Shown piece after piece: positions 54,849 through 63,873 of a DNA stretch of 64,000 nt. The stretch is from Bacteroidetes bacterium SW_9_63_38. Its GTDB lineage: Bacteria; Bacteroidota; Rhodothermia; Rhodothermales; Salinibacteraceae. Numbering within the stretch: the stretch's first letter is position 1; every line of letters starts with the position of its first letter. Made by a program: the position numbers and the translations under genes. The notes below the pieces were generated by a model. That model did no database searches. It saw only the letters and a list, made by a program, of their open reading frames with translations, and was not told where the DNA came from. The stretch covers positions 270,931-334,930 of the forward strand of contig PXUA01000015.1 of assembly GCA_003022435.1 (NCBI GenBank). Reading direction: 5' to 3'.

Positions 54849-55829
54849 TCAGGAACGGACGCGCGCGGTTCCTTCCTCTGCCCCGTGCTCGATGACATCG
54901 AGGGCGGTTAGGGCCTCCCGTATGTGATTGCGCGCAACGGATGCATCCGGACGTCGGCCCGCAAACTTCACGAGATCCGCTTCCTCGAGAACGTTCCGGA
55001 GCCGGTCGGTCGCCGAGGACGGAACGTGGTCGTGGTCGCGCAGAACTGCGAGCAATTCCGGGGTGGTGCGTTCGCGGGCAGGGATGTCGAACCGGCGAGA
55101 CAAATACGTCCGGAGGGTGCCGGTGAGCGTAACGTACAGCGACTCAACACCGCCTATCTTCGTCAGGTCCTGGGGATTCAGGGCCTCCAGTTCCTGCCGG
55201 GTAGCCTCATAGACCGTAGGAGCCGAATCAGAGCCTCCGGAAACGGGGAGCTCCGAATCTGTTTTGGAGCTTATCACAATCCGTCGCCACACGTAGACTC
55301 CACTCCCAAGTCCGACAACCACGATCATGCCCAGCATTCCCCAACCGACTGCCCCCAACGGTTCCGACCCCAAGTCGGCCTCACTCAGAGCCTGAGGGAG
55401 ACCGCGGGACACGATCGGGACCATGAAAGGCGGAGTTTGTGTCTCCACGGTGTCCGCGGCCGCGTCGACTTTCACCGGAATCGGCGGAACCCGCACGGAG
55501 TCCCGCGCCGAGACCTTCACGGTGTACGCGACACTGTCGAGGGCGTACATCACGCCCACGGGCCGGCTGAACACCTCACTCCGACGCAGCACCGTCAAGT
55601 CTCCGAATACAGCTGAGTCCGGGTCGGCCTCGGGGAACCATACCTCGCGGTGCGCCGGTGTACTGGCCGTGACATTGAGGGTAAACGGTTCGCCGCTCAC
55701 AATGGTGTCCGGCTCGACCCAGGAACTCACGTCCGGGCGCGGCTGCGCCGATACGGGCGCTCCGCCCCAACAGATTGCCAGTATAAGAACCCCGAGACAA
55801 AACGGTTGTCCCTGGTTCCTCGACAGCAT
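54849..55829 (-). CDS. BatD-like exported protein with membrane anchor
   Basis: 326 residues from MLSRNQGQPFCLGVLILAICWGGAPVSAQ, a signal peptide cleaved after SAQ; an in-frame start at 55850 is possible. The periplasmic N-terminal part (SSWVEPDTIVSGEPFTLNVTAST, DSVAYTVKVSARDSVRVPPIPV) is Ig-like, as in BatD/DUF4381-type proteins. A transmembrane helix follows (VGWGMLGMIVVVGLGSGVYVWRRI, near residues 175-200). The cytoplasmic tail has LNPQDLTKIGGVESLYVTLTGTLRTYLSRRFDIPARERTTPELL, a conserved helical domain. Likely part of an envelope-stress or aerotolerance-type system together with a VWA partner. Confidence 0.75.
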   Translation of the reverse strand: MLSRNQGQPFCLGVLILAICWGGAPVSAQPRPDVSSWVEPDTIVSGEPFTLNVTASTPAHREVWFPEADPDSAVFGDLTVLRRSEVFSRPVGVMYALDSVAYTVKVSARDSVRVPPIPVKVDAAADTVETQTPPFMVPIVSRGLPQALSEADLGSEPLGAVGWGMLGMIVVVGLGSGVYVWRRIVISSKTDSELPVSGGSDSAPTVYEATRQELEALNPQDLTKIGGVESLYVTLTGTLRTYLSRRFDIPARERTTPELLAVLRDHDHVPSSATDRLRNVLEEADLVKFAGRRPDASVARNHIREALTALDVIEHGAEEGTARVRS

Positions 55830-56117
55830 GTGCAATGGAGCGGAGATCATGGCTGGGAAATTCAGGATCGGGGTTGATTCGGGAGGCTCGTCCGAGCATG
55901 AGGCAGAACGCAACACCGTGTACGAAACGGCGCGCTCACAATCCGCCACAAAAAGATCCCCCAGCAGGAGCAGGCCTGCAAACGTCTGCTCCCCGCGTCC
56001 GTTGTCCGGCCGGTCGAATGTATTTGTGACATCGCCGCCCGAACCGTTTCACGTGCGGAACCGGGAGCAAAGCACTTGCATCTTGCTCTATGACGAGTAC
56101 AGGAGAGCGGTAGCGCA

Positions 56118-56240
56118 CAGCGTTCCTGCCTCCATGCCTCCACGCGTCCGTTCATTCCGAGCAAATGGGCCGCTCAACGGCAACACCGCGCCTCCGACAT
56201 CTTCAGAGGTCTGCCAACATGCAATCGCCCTGGTCTCACC
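56118..56240 (+). repeat. Dispersed intergenic element, copy upstream of the lamin-tail gene
   Basis: Best-defined copy: ttcctgcctccatgcctcca, cgcgtccgttcattccgagc, aacggcaacaccgcgcctcc and catgcaatcgccctgg in order. Related copies are at 27895-28040 (inverted) and 32560-32635. The last block is shared almost perfectly with the acs copy. Confidence 0.65.
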
Positions 56241-56308
56241 CGCTTGACACCCCCGGCCCACTCGTCTTTTATTTAGCTTGAGTATAATTTACTTAACGCT
56301 CAGGGGTC
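56241..56308 (+). promoter_or_regulatory. Probable promoter of the lamin-tail gene
   Basis: AT-rich ttttatttagcttgagtata followed by atttactt: TATAAT-like box at about 56281-56287, some 20 bases before the start codon at 56309. The abrupt AT-richness after a GC-rich stretch supports a promoter. Confidence 0.45.
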
Positions 56309-58033
56309 ATGGAGACGTCTCGATTCGCCGTTCTGCTCCTCTTGATGCTATCGGTGGGATCGGTTCCTGCGTCCGGGCAGGCCATTCCGGACACGGCCCT
56401 CGTCATCACCGAGGTCCTGTACGCCCCGAGTCCGGCGTCCAACGAGTTTGTCGAGTTGTACAACCGGTCCGACAGCCCCATCGACCTGGGACAGGTGGAG
56501 TACGCGGACGATACGCGAGACTTTACTCCCGTCGCCCCCACGGACACAATGCTGGCGCCTGGGGATCACATCGTCCTCGCCCGCGACGAAAGTGCCTTCC
56601 GGGCCGCCTTTCCGGGCGTCAATCCGCTCGTGCCATCGGATCCGCCGGCCCTCAACAACGGGGGCGACCTTGTACTACTGCGCGACGCGCCCACGCAGAC
56701 GGTCCTCGACTCGCTGCCCTACACCCCTGAGTGGGGCGGCGCGGACGAGGCGTCGCTGGAACGGATCGATCCCGCCGCCCCCTCGACCGTGGCCTCCAAC
56801 TTTGGGACCTCGACTGCAGACGCCGGTGCCACACCCGGGCGGCGCAACAGCCGTTACGACCCCGACATGGCGGCTCCTACGCCTGTGTTCGCCGAGCAGG
56901 TGGCCCCGACGGTCGTGGAGGTCACCCTGTCGGAGCCGGTCCACCCGTCCTCGGTGACGCCCTCGGCCTTCAAGGTCGGGACGACGCCCGTGACCGATGC
57001 CCGGCTAAGCCGGGACACCGTGGCGACTCTCACGCTGCAGTCACCGCCGTCGAGCCCGACCCTGCAGGCCCGCCGGCTCGTCGACCTCGTGGGCAATACG
57101 CTAAGTACCGCCACACGCCCACTGGCCTACCGGCCGACCCCGAACGCCCTCATTCTCAACGAGATCATGTACGCCCCGGAGGCCGACGACTTCGACGATC
57201 GGCCCGACCAAGTCGAGTATCTGGAGGTGCGCAATCGTGGCGACCGCCCTCTCACCCTGCACAATCTCGTGCTGACCGACCGGCCGGACGAGGACGGCGT
57301 GGCTGACACGTTGCGGCCCGGACGAAAGGTCGTCCTCCGTCCCCACGGGTACGGTGTCATCGCCGCGGCCCCCGAGGGAACCACGGCTCCGTCGGCCTCC
57401 CCTCTCGCCGCTTCGTTCCCGTCTGCCCCCCTCGCCGCCGACTCCGTGGCCTACCTGCCCATCGACGCCGCCCGGCTCGGCCTCCGTAACGACGGCGGCC
57501 TCATACGCCTACACGCCGACACCACCACGATCACGACGATCGAGTACAGCCCCGACTGGCACACGCCGAGCCTGGAGGAGACGCAGGGCACGGCCCTGGT
57601 CCGCATCAGCCCGAGCGGCGACGCGCAGTCGGCCGACAACTGGACCAGCAGCCCTGCCCCAAACGGCGGCACGCCCGGCGCCCCGAATGCGATCGGCTCG
57701 GCGCCCCCCGACGCCTCCGACCAAACCCTGACCGTGTCCCCGAGCCCTTTTTCGATCGAACGGGACGGGGCCACCCGCATCCAGTATCGCCTCGACGGGG
57801 TCCCCAACCTCGTCCAGGCGCGCATCTACGACGCTCGGGGCCGTAAGGTGCGCACGCTAGAAGACGCCCGGCTGGCGGGACGCACCGGAGAGCTGGTGTG
57901 GAATGGCCGCGACGACGCCGGCAACCGGGTCCGTATCGGCGTCTACGTGATTCTGTTTGAGGCCATCCGGCCCGAAGAGGGCACAGTGGCCCGCATGAAA
58001 ACCCCCGTGGTCGTAGCCCGGCCTTTGAAGTAA
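56309..58033 (+). CDS. Secreted lamin-tail-domain protein
   Basis: 574 residues with a signal peptide (METSRFAVLLLLMLSVGSVPASGQ). Two lamin-tail (LTD) domains: LVITEVLYAPSPASNEFVELYNRSDSPIDL from about 32, and NALILNEIMYAPEADDF with QVEYLEVRNRGDRPLTLHNL from about 279. Between them lies an Ig-like segment (PTVVEVTLSEPVHPSSVTPSAF). The C-terminal ~95 residues (LTVSPSPFSIERDGATRIQYRL, ARIYDARGRKVRTL, WNGRDDAGNRVRIGVYVILFEA) are a FlgD-like domain, used as an outer-membrane or type IX secretion anchor in Bacteroidota. Probably cell-surface; role unknown. Confidence 0.88.
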   Translation: METSRFAVLLLLMLSVGSVPASGQAIPDTALVITEVLYAPSPASNEFVELYNRSDSPIDLGQVEYADDTRDFTPVAPTDTMLAPGDHIVLARDESAFRAAFPGVNPLVPSDPPALNNGGDLVLLRDAPTQTVLDSLPYTPEWGGADEASLERIDPAAPSTVASNFGTSTADAGATPGRRNSRYDPDMAAPTPVFAEQVAPTVVEVTLSEPVHPSSVTPSAFKVGTTPVTDARLSRDTVATLTLQSPPSSPTLQARRLVDLVGNTLSTATRPLAYRPTPNALILNEIMYAPEADDFDDRPDQVEYLEVRNRGDRPLTLHNLVLTDRPDEDGVADTLRPGRKVVLRPHGYGVIAAAPEGTTAPSASPLAASFPSAPLAADSVAYLPIDAARLGLRNDGGLIRLHADTTTITTIEYSPDWHTPSLEETQGTALVRISPSGDAQSADNWTSSPAPNGGTPGAPNAIGSAPPDASDQTLTVSPSPFSIERDGATRIQYRLDGVPNLVQARIYDARGRKVRTLEDARLAGRTGELVWNGRDDAGNRVRIGVYVILFEAIRPEEGTVARMKTPVVVARPLK

Positions 58034-58034
58034 C

Positions 58035-58051
58035 GCCCCGTCCTCAGGGGC
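58035..58051 (+). terminator. Hairpin after the lamin-tail gene
   Basis: GCCCC-GTCCTCA-GGGGC directly after the stop codon, followed by tacaaaacaa; no T-run, so weak. Confidence 0.35.
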
Positions 58052-58074
58052 TACAAAACAACCCTGTTACGCTT

Positions 58075-58209
58075 CCGTGCGGAAAATTCGACCCAGAAGT
58101 CGACGCGAGGAGAAGGGCAACAGCTCACTGCTGCGCTGGGACTCACCTTCCCATGCTCCCGCTTTTCTCCCTCCGTAAAGAAGGCGGCAAAACGACCTCC
58201 TCCGCACGG
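58075..58209. ncRNA. Candidate structured RNA
   Basis: A closing stem CCGTGCGGA / TCCGCACGG spans 135 bases. Inside are TCGAC-CCAGAA-GTCGA (58088-58103), GAGGAGAA pairing with TTCTC-CTC near 58165, CAGC-TCACT-GCTG (58121-58133) and TGGGA-CTCACCT-TCCCA (58137-58153). This nested multi-hairpin layout is more than expected by chance in a 296-base spacer. It matches no RNA class I can name, and the strand is undecided. It lies 120 bases upstream of the IscA-type gene. Confidence 0.4.
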
Positions 58210-58329
58210 CGAAACGGGTTGCAGGCATCCCAACGGACCGCGATACCCGGAACAGGGGTTTTCATCCGGTCATTAATACACTAGCCAATATTCCTTCTTG
58301 TATCTGTCGCACGCATTCATTCAGCCGCA

Positions 58330-58686
58330 ATGGCCACCGCAACGGATACCGCTCAGGACACGCCCATTGACATCAGTCCCAACGCCGCGAAGGAGATCCG
58401 GAAGATTATTCGGACGAAAAACATCCCGGACGGCTACGGGCTCCGGGTCGGGGTCAAGGGCGGTGGTTGTTCGGGCATGAGTTACGTTCTGGGCTTCGAC
58501 AAAAAGCGCGACAAGGATCGCAAGTTCGAAATCGACGGCATCACGGTTTACATGGACCAGCGCCACGGCCTGTACTTGATGGGAACGACCATTAACTATC
58601 ACGACGGGCTGAATGCGCGCGGCTTCACGTTCGAGAATCCCAACGCGACCGAGACGTGCGGCTGCGGGGCCAGCTTTTCTGCGTAA
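58330..58686 (+). CDS. Iron-sulfur cluster assembly protein, IscA/ErpA/SufA type
   Basis: 118 residues. A-type carrier that passes Fe-S clusters to apoproteins. The three conserved cysteines are present: C47 in GVKGGGCSGMSYVLGF and C110/C112 in ATETCGCGASFSA. ISPNAAKEIRKIIRTKN is the family's N-terminal segment; an additional acidic tail of ~12 residues precedes it. No other isc or suf genes are adjacent, so it is probably a stand-alone carrier. Confidence 0.93.
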   Translation: MATATDTAQDTPIDISPNAAKEIRKIIRTKNIPDGYGLRVGVKGGGCSGMSYVLGFDKKRDKDRKFEIDGITVYMDQRHGLYLMGTTINYHDGLNARGFTFENPNATETCGCGASFSA

Positions 58687-59093
58687 CTGCGCCGGGCGCC
58701 GGGATGCCGCTCCCTGCCGATCGATGGACATCCCCTGAACGGATGTTATATTCTCGATCATAGTTGAGTCCCGGCCTCGCCGCCGATCGCCGGACTGGCA
58801 GCTAGAACGGTTCTTGCGAGATCCATGCGTGACTGTTGGAGACCCTTTTCCGCCCCGCTTTTCCGGGTCGAAACTGGGACCATGGGTCTCCTGTAACGCT
58901 TCCGGTCCGTTTCCGTCCACCGCCTCGTATCGGGGTTCACAGAGGAACAGAGGGCGCGAACGGCTGGTTAGTGCTCTTGACAATGCTTCACGTCGCGGGG
59001 TTGATGTGGGCGGTATGTCTTACGGACGATTCCCCCTTTCCCCCCTTCGTGCGAGTGCCTTCGCGGCGCTTCTCGTATTTACAACAGCTTGGT
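58687..59093. other. Upstream region of clpC
   Basis: 407 bases. An open frame continues into it from clpC but is not conserved-looking. ggatgttatattctcgatcat near 58741 contains a TATATT box that may be a -10 element. No CtsR-like operator seen. Confidence 0.4.
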
Positions 59094-61751
59094 ATGGAAG
59101 GCAATTTCTCAAACCGTGTCCGTGACGTGATCTCCTACAGCCGTGAGGAAGCCGTCCGTCTCGGCCACGACTACATTGGAACGGAGCACCTGCTACTCGG
59201 CGTCATCCGCGAGGGTGAGGGCATTGCTGTGAAGATTCTCCGCAACCTCGACTGCGATCTCCTGGAGCTCAAGGACGCGGTTGAGGACACGGTTCGGAGC
59301 ACGAGCAGCTCCACATCGGTAGGCAACATCCCGCTCACGAAGCAGGCGGAAAAGGTGCTCAAGATCACGTATCTTGAGGCGAAGCTTTACAAGAGTGACG
59401 TGATCGGCACGGAGCACTTGCTGCTCAGCCTGCTCCGCGACGACGAAAACATCGCCGCTCAAATTCTGCAACAAGGATTCTCCGTGACGTACGACGCCGT
59501 GCGCAACGAACTCGACTCGATCATCAGTGGCAAAGCTTCCTCCTCCTCTTCGAGCGGGGGCGGCGGCTCTGGCGGTCGTCTCTCCTCTGGCTATGGACAA
59601 GAAGGTAGTGGAAGCGAAATGGAAAAAAGCAAGACCCCTGTGTTAGACAACTTCGGACGCGATCTTACCGAGCTTGCTGAAGAAGACGAGCTCGACCCCA
59701 TCATCGGACGTGAGAAAGAGATTGAGCGTGTGGCTCAGGTCCTGAGCCGGCGCAAGAAGAACAATCCCGTGCTCATCGGAGAACCCGGCGTCGGGAAGAC
59801 CGCGATTGCCGAGGGCCTCGCGATGCGTATCGTGGAGCGCAAGGTGAGCCGCGTGCTTTACGACAAGCGGATCGTGACGCTTGACCTTGCCTCCCTGGTG
59901 GCCGGCACCAAGTACCGCGGCCAGTTCGAGGAGCGGATGAAGGCGGTCATGAAGGAGATCGAGAAGAGCCCGGAGGTGGTGCTCTTTATCGATGAGATCC
60001 ACACGATCGTCGGGGCCGGCGGTGCATCGGGCAGTCTCGATGCCTCCAACATGTTCAAGCCTGCCCTCGCCCGGGGAGATATCCAGTGCATCGGCGCCAC
60101 GACGCTCGACGAGTACAGACAGAACATTGAGAAGGACGGGGCGCTCGACCGTCGCTTCCAGAAGATCGTCGTCGATCCGTCGACGCCGGAGGAGACGAAG
60201 AACATTCTTGCCAACATCAAGCAGTATTACGAGGAGCACCACAACGTTCGGTACTCCGAGCAGGCCATCGATTTGGCCGTGAAGCTCAGCGACCGGTATA
60301 TCACTGATCGCTTCTTCCCAGACAAGGCGATCGACGTGATGGATGAGGCGGGCGCCCGCGTCCACCTCTCCAACATCAAGGTTCCCCCCGAGATTCTGGA
60401 GCTGGAAGAGGAGATTGAAGACGTCCAGGAGGAGAAAAATCAGGTCGTCAAGAGCCAGCGCTTCGAGGAGGCCGCTCGCCTGCGCGATAAGGAAAAAACG
60501 TTGCAGGAAGAGTTGGAGCAGGCCAAGAAGGAGTGGGAAGAGAAGGCCGAAACCGAGATCCACGATGTGACCTCCGAGAACATCGCCGAAGTAGTGGCGA
60601 TGATGACGGGCATTCCGGTCGACAAGATCAGCGAGCCGGAGCAGCAGAAGCTCCTTCAGATGGAGGAGGCCCTCAAGGAACGGGTCGTGGGGCAGGACGA
60701 GGCCATCGAGAAGCTTTCGAAGGCTATCCGCCGCACTCGTGCCGGTCTCAAGGACCCCGAGAAGCCGATTGGCTCCTTCATCTTCCTAGGCCCGACCGGC
60801 GTCGGCAAGACCGAACTCGCGAAGGTCACGACCGAGTACCTGTTCGACTCGCAGGACTCGCTCATTCGCATTGATATGAGCGAGTACATGGAGAAATTTT
60901 CCGTCAGCCGTCTCGTGGGGGCCCCTCCGGGCTACGTGGGGCACGAAGAGGGCGGCCAGCTCACTGAGAAGGTACGCCGCAAGCCCTACTCGGTGATCCT
61001 GCTCGATGAGATTGAGAAGGCCCACCCGGACGTCTTCAACATCCTGCTTCAGGTGCTGGACGATGGGATTCTGACTGATGGACTCGGCCGCGAGGTCGAC
61101 TTTCGGAATACGATCCTTATCATGACGTCCAACATCGGCACAGAGGACATCAAGTCCTTCGGCAAGGGCATTGGATTCTCGCAAGCCGATACGGGCGACG
61201 ACGTGGACTACTCGTCGATGAAGTCGACGGTCGAGGACGCGCTCAAAAACGTCTTCAATCCGGAGTTCCTGAACCGGATTGACGATGTGATTGTCTTTAA
61301 TCCGCTCGACAAGGAAAATATCTTCGAGATCATCGACATCATGTCGGAAGACCTCTTCGATCGGGCCGAGGAGCTCGGGCTGGAGTTCGAGTTCGACGAG
61401 GACGCGAAGGAGTTTCTCACGGACAAGGGCTTCGATCCGAAGTACGGCGCCCGTCCCCTCCGTCGCGCCCTCCAGAAGCACGTGGAGGACCCGATGGCCG
61501 AGGACATCCTGCACGACGAGGTGGGCGAGGGCGACAAGGTCCTCATCACGCACGAGGGCGACGAGGAAGAGCTTTCCTTCGAGGTCAAGAAAGGCGAAGC
61601 CTCGGTTGAAAGGTCGTCCGACGACGGGAAAAACGAATTCGGCGAGCCCAAGGACCACGAGCCTAAGGGCCAGCAGTCTAACGGCGAAGTCGCCGACGGT
61701 GCGTCTTCCGAGTCGGAGGAAGCGGCCGCGGCGTCCGACGACGAAGAGTAG
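59094..61751 (+). CDS. clpC: ClpC-type AAA+ unfoldase
   Basis: 885 residues from [36 protein letters not shown]; the in-frame extension upstream is not family-like. Two Clp-N repeats, an AAA1 module with Walker [14 protein letters not shown] and [22 protein letters not shown], a ClpC M-domain with a short coiled coil ([31 protein letters not shown], carrying the UVR-like motif), AAA2 with [12 protein letters not shown] and [15 protein letters not shown], and a D2-small domain ending [23 protein letters not shown]. The C-terminal ~60 residues form an acidic low-complexity tail. Partner ClpP is not in the window. Confidence 0.95.
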   Translation: MEGNFSNRVRDVISYSREEAVRLGHDYIGTEHLLLGVIREGEGIAVKILRNLDCDLLELKDAVEDTVRSTSSSTSVGNIPLTKQAEKVLKITYLEAKLYKSDVIGTEHLLLSLLRDDENIAAQILQQGFSVTYDAVRNELDSIISGKASSSSSSGGGGSGGRLSSGYGQEGSGSEMEKSKTPVLDNFGRDLTELAEEDELDPIIGREKEIERVAQVLSRRKKNNPVLIGEPGVGKTAIAEGLAMRIVERKVSRVLYDKRIVTLDLASLVAGTKYRGQFEERMKAVMKEIEKSPEVVLFIDEIHTIVGAGGASGSLDASNMFKPALARGDIQCIGATTLDEYRQNIEKDGALDRRFQKIVVDPSTPEETKNILANIKQYYEEHHNVRYSEQAIDLAVKLSDRYITDRFFPDKAIDVMDEAGARVHLSNIKVPPEILELEEEIEDVQEEKNQVVKSQRFEEAARLRDKEKTLQEELEQAKKEWEEKAETEIHDVTSENIAEVVAMMTGIPVDKISEPEQQKLLQMEEALKERVVGQDEAIEKLSKAIRRTRAGLKDPEKPIGSFIFLGPTGVGKTELAKVTTEYLFDSQDSLIRIDMSEYMEKFSVSRLVGAPPGYVGHEEGGQLTEKVRRKPYSVILLDEIEKAHPDVFNILLQVLDDGILTDGLGREVDFRNTILIMTSNIGTEDIKSFGKGIGFSQADTGDDVDYSSMKSTVEDALKNVFNPEFLNRIDDVIVFNPLDKENIFEIIDIMSEDLFDRAEELGLEFEFDEDAKEFLTDKGFDPKYGARPLRRALQKHVEDPMAEDILHDEVGEGDKVLITHEGDEEELSFEVKKGEASVERSSDDGKNEFGEPKDHEPKGQQSNGEVADGASSESEEAAAASDDEE

Positions 61752-61778
61752 GACTCTCCGCCCCAACTACGGCACCGT

Positions 61779-61812
61779 CCTCCGTCCCGGTCGGGACGGA
61801 GGGCTTTTTATT
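61779..61812 (+). terminator. Rho-independent terminator of clpC
   Basis: Perfect 11-base stem CCTCCGTCCCG / CGGGACGGAGG with a GT loop, then GCTTTTTATTT. Ends clpC 28 bases after its stop; just beyond it the Dph6-like gene converges. Confidence 0.92.
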
Positions 61813-61822
61813 TGCGCTCATA

Positions 61823-62533
61823 TTACCTGCGCTCGTCCTCCTGTTCGTCTTCCCCCCTCTCTCGCAGTTGTACGTATCGCATGCGACCCTCCCCGTACGG
61901 CTCCTCCGCTTCTATCGGGACGGGCGCCTCGAACGACGGGCCGTCGACCACAAACGTATGGAACGCTCCGTGCTCGCCGCAGGGATCGACGCTCTCCGGC
62001 AACTCCTCCAGAAATGAAGAGTCGTACGATCGCCCCACGAAGTCCGAGTGGAGCTGGGTCTGATCCACCGATGTGATCACGGCCCGATAGCCGCGCTCGA
62101 TGAAGCGACGCGCCAGCCAACTCGTGTCGCGCTTCCACAGCGGGAAGAGAGGCTTTACCCCCATCGTGTTAAGGACACGCTCCCGGTAGGCCTTTACGTC
62201 CTCCAAGAAAAGGTCTCCCGCTGCGACCATCCCCACCCCGTCCGCAAGAAGGGGGCCGAGTGCGCGCTCCAGTCGTTCTTCGTAGGTGGCGTTCGACGCA
62301 TTCGGCGGTACCCGCATCACGTGCAGGGGAAGATCCAGCGCCGCGGCCTGTCGCTCAATGAGCGCAAGTGGAGTGCCGTGCATCGTCACGGTCTCTACCT
62401 CCTCTACCACTGTTGTCAACAACGCGTCGACACGACGGGGCGACTGGCTGTGCACCACATCGAGGGTCAATATCGCATCCTTTCCCCCACTCCACATGAG
62501 CACGAGTCCGTCGCCGGACGGAGAGGAAGCCAT
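61823..62533 (-). CDS. Dph6-like ATP-pyrophosphatase family protein
   Basis: 236 residues. PP-loop ATPase of the diphthine-ammonia ligase (Dph6/MJ0570) family. SGGKDAILTLD-type PP-loop near residue 15, then VVEEVETVTMHGTPLALIERQAAALDLPL, a family signature region, VAAGDLFLEDVKAYRERVL and PLWKRDTSWLARRFIERGYRAVITSVD. The CGEHGAFHTFVVDGPSF motif is the conserved E-x-G-E-x-H-T/F block. Bacteria lack diphthamide, so the bacterial members act in another amidation or thiolation reaction, possibly in a B12-related or amide-forming step. Convergent with clpC. Confidence 0.85.
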   Translation of the reverse strand: MASSPSGDGLVLMWSGGKDAILTLDVVHSQSPRRVDALLTTVVEEVETVTMHGTPLALIERQAAALDLPLHVMRVPPNASNATYEERLERALGPLLADGVGMVAAGDLFLEDVKAYRERVLNTMGVKPLFPLWKRDTSWLARRFIERGYRAVITSVDQTQLHSDFVGRSYDSSFLEELPESVDPCGEHGAFHTFVVDGPSFEAPVPIEAEEPYGEGRMRYVQLRERGEDEQEDERR

Positions 62534-62593
62534 ACGAACAACAGGGATCTGTGAACGGGAAACGTACGATCCGGATCAGTAGGGCGAACGACA

Positions 62594-62757
62594 CTAGCAG
62601 GCTGTTGCGCATAGGTTTACCTTCACTACGGCTTCAAATTTAGGCATAAAAATTTTAATACATCCAGCAGAGCACAAAAGGAGTTCGCTGCATGCGTGCT
62701 TTTTTCATAAATTTGAATAGAGAGATACTAGAACGTCAATGCGCAACAGGTTGCTAG
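62594..62757. mobile_element. AT-rich MITE-like element
   Basis: 164 bases with inverted ends ctagcaggctgttgcgcat and, on the other strand, ctagcaacctgttgcgcat. A second inner match (ttcaaattta) continues the symmetry. The element is far more AT-rich than its flanks and has no coding capacity. End sequence of the TGTTGCGCA type is common among insertion sequences. A 3-base cta may be the duplicated target. Confidence 0.7.
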
Positions 62758-63318
62758 GGCCGCGACCTCGGGGCCGACGCGCAGAATGCCCCCAGATCCA
62801 CCGTGTCGGGGAATCCACGCCATCGCAGACCTAGCAGATTCCCAAGCAGAGTTCAACCTACTCCTTCCCGGCGGCAAAGTCGAGACCGGTCGCCCATTTA
62901 CACATCCTCCTGTTGGGAAACGAAAACGACGGGTTTTATTCTCGCAATAACAGAGTTTGAGAGACAGTCCGTCCTGCTCTGTTTTGTGTGTGCAAAGCGA
63001 GCTACCGGACAGTTTTCAATTTCAGGGTTCGGGCACCGAAAAATCTCTGGCGACCGCCGGACCATTTCCGGATCGTTGCCCTCCGGGAGATACATGTCGA
63101 TGGCAGTCGGCCGGTTCTTCACGACATCGGCCAGCATGGCTCGGGGAGCGTTGTTAAAAGGCGTGCGAATGTCTGAATGCGTGGTCGAGACGGGAGTTTG
63201 GTCGATTCACGAATTCGGCGCGTCCGTCTGTGAGGATGCTCCCACAGAAGGCATGGACCTGCTCCCACGCGGGCAGCGGAGACGAAATCCAGCGTACGGC
63301 GTATAGAGAAGTGTAATT
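62758..63318. other. Gene-poor region upstream of the aconitase fragment
   Basis: 561 bases. Open frames on both strands have no recognisable domain. One of 79 codons at 62898-63137 (minus) has a somewhat protein-like composition and is listed separately. Otherwise nothing identified. Confidence 0.4.
62898..63137 (-). CDS. Doubtful small open frame
   Basis: 79 residues (MLADVVKNRPTAIDMYLPEGNDPEMV...). The first half has plausible coding composition and acidic bias like neighbouring genes, but no family is recognised. It may be a fragment of a longer gene eroded near the mobile elements. Low confidence. Confidence 0.2.
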   Translation of the reverse strand: MLADVVKNRPTAIDMYLPEGNDPEMVRRSPEIFRCPNPEIENCPVARFAHTKQSRTDCLSNSVIARIKPVVFVSQQEDV

Positions 63319-63864
63319 TTGGGTCCGAAATTCCACAAAACCTCCTTTGCGTCCCATGAGCACGCCCCAGCCCCCAATTCCAATCCCTTCAGCGCCCTCG
63401 ACACGTTCGACACGGGCCACGGCTCGGCCCAACTGTACCGGCTCTCGACCCTTGAGGACGCAGGCGACGACCTCGACCGCCTGCCGGTCTCCATCCGCAT
63501 CCTGTTGGAAGGCCTACTCCGGAATCATGACGGCCGTTCTGTAACGGAGGAAGATGTTCGAAACTTGGCGTCGTACGATCCCAAAAATCCGGCGGACGAG
63601 GACATTCCCTTCCAGCCCTCCCGCGTGCTGCTGCAGGACTTTACCGGCGTGCCCGCCGTGGTGGGCCTCGCGGCGCTTCGCTCGGCGATGAAGCGGCTCG
63701 GCGGCGACCCACAGAGCACCAACCCCGAGGTGCAGGTCGACCACTACGGGCTCCCGGACGCCGTCCAGCTGAACAGCGAGATCGAGTTTCGCCGTAACAA
63801 GGAGCGCTATAAATTCCTGCGCTGGGGCCAGCAGGCGTTCGACGACTTACCGATCCGTGAATAA
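63319..63864 (+). pseudogene. Aconitate hydratase, truncated remnant
   Basis: N-terminal ~165 residues of an AcnA/IRP1-type aconitase: NPFSALDTFDTGHGSAQLYRL, PVSIRILLEGLLRNHDGRSVTEEDV, VLLQDFTGVPAVVGLAALRSAMKRLGGDP and FRRNKERYKFLRWGQQAFDDL. The usual P-V-D-L-V-I-D-H-S segment (about 11 residues) after GGDP is missing, and the frame stops soon after QQAFDD, where intact enzymes continue for another ~700 residues. The start is also odd: the only good ATG (63356) is in another frame, and the frame shown begins at a TTG. The stop is 10 bases from a mobile-element end. A full-length copy probably exists elsewhere or in the continuation. Confidence 0.85.
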
Positions 63865-63873
63865 GTTTCCGCC

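Noticed and set aside
58075..58209. Cobalamin riboswitch on the minus strand
   Set aside because: GGGAAGGTGAGTCCC recalls part of the core, but the other conserved blocks are not in place and no minus-strand gene follows.
62803..63306. 167-codon plus-strand open frame before the aconitase fragment
   Set aside because: Composition is not protein-like and no domain is recognisable; it overlaps a competing minus-strand frame.
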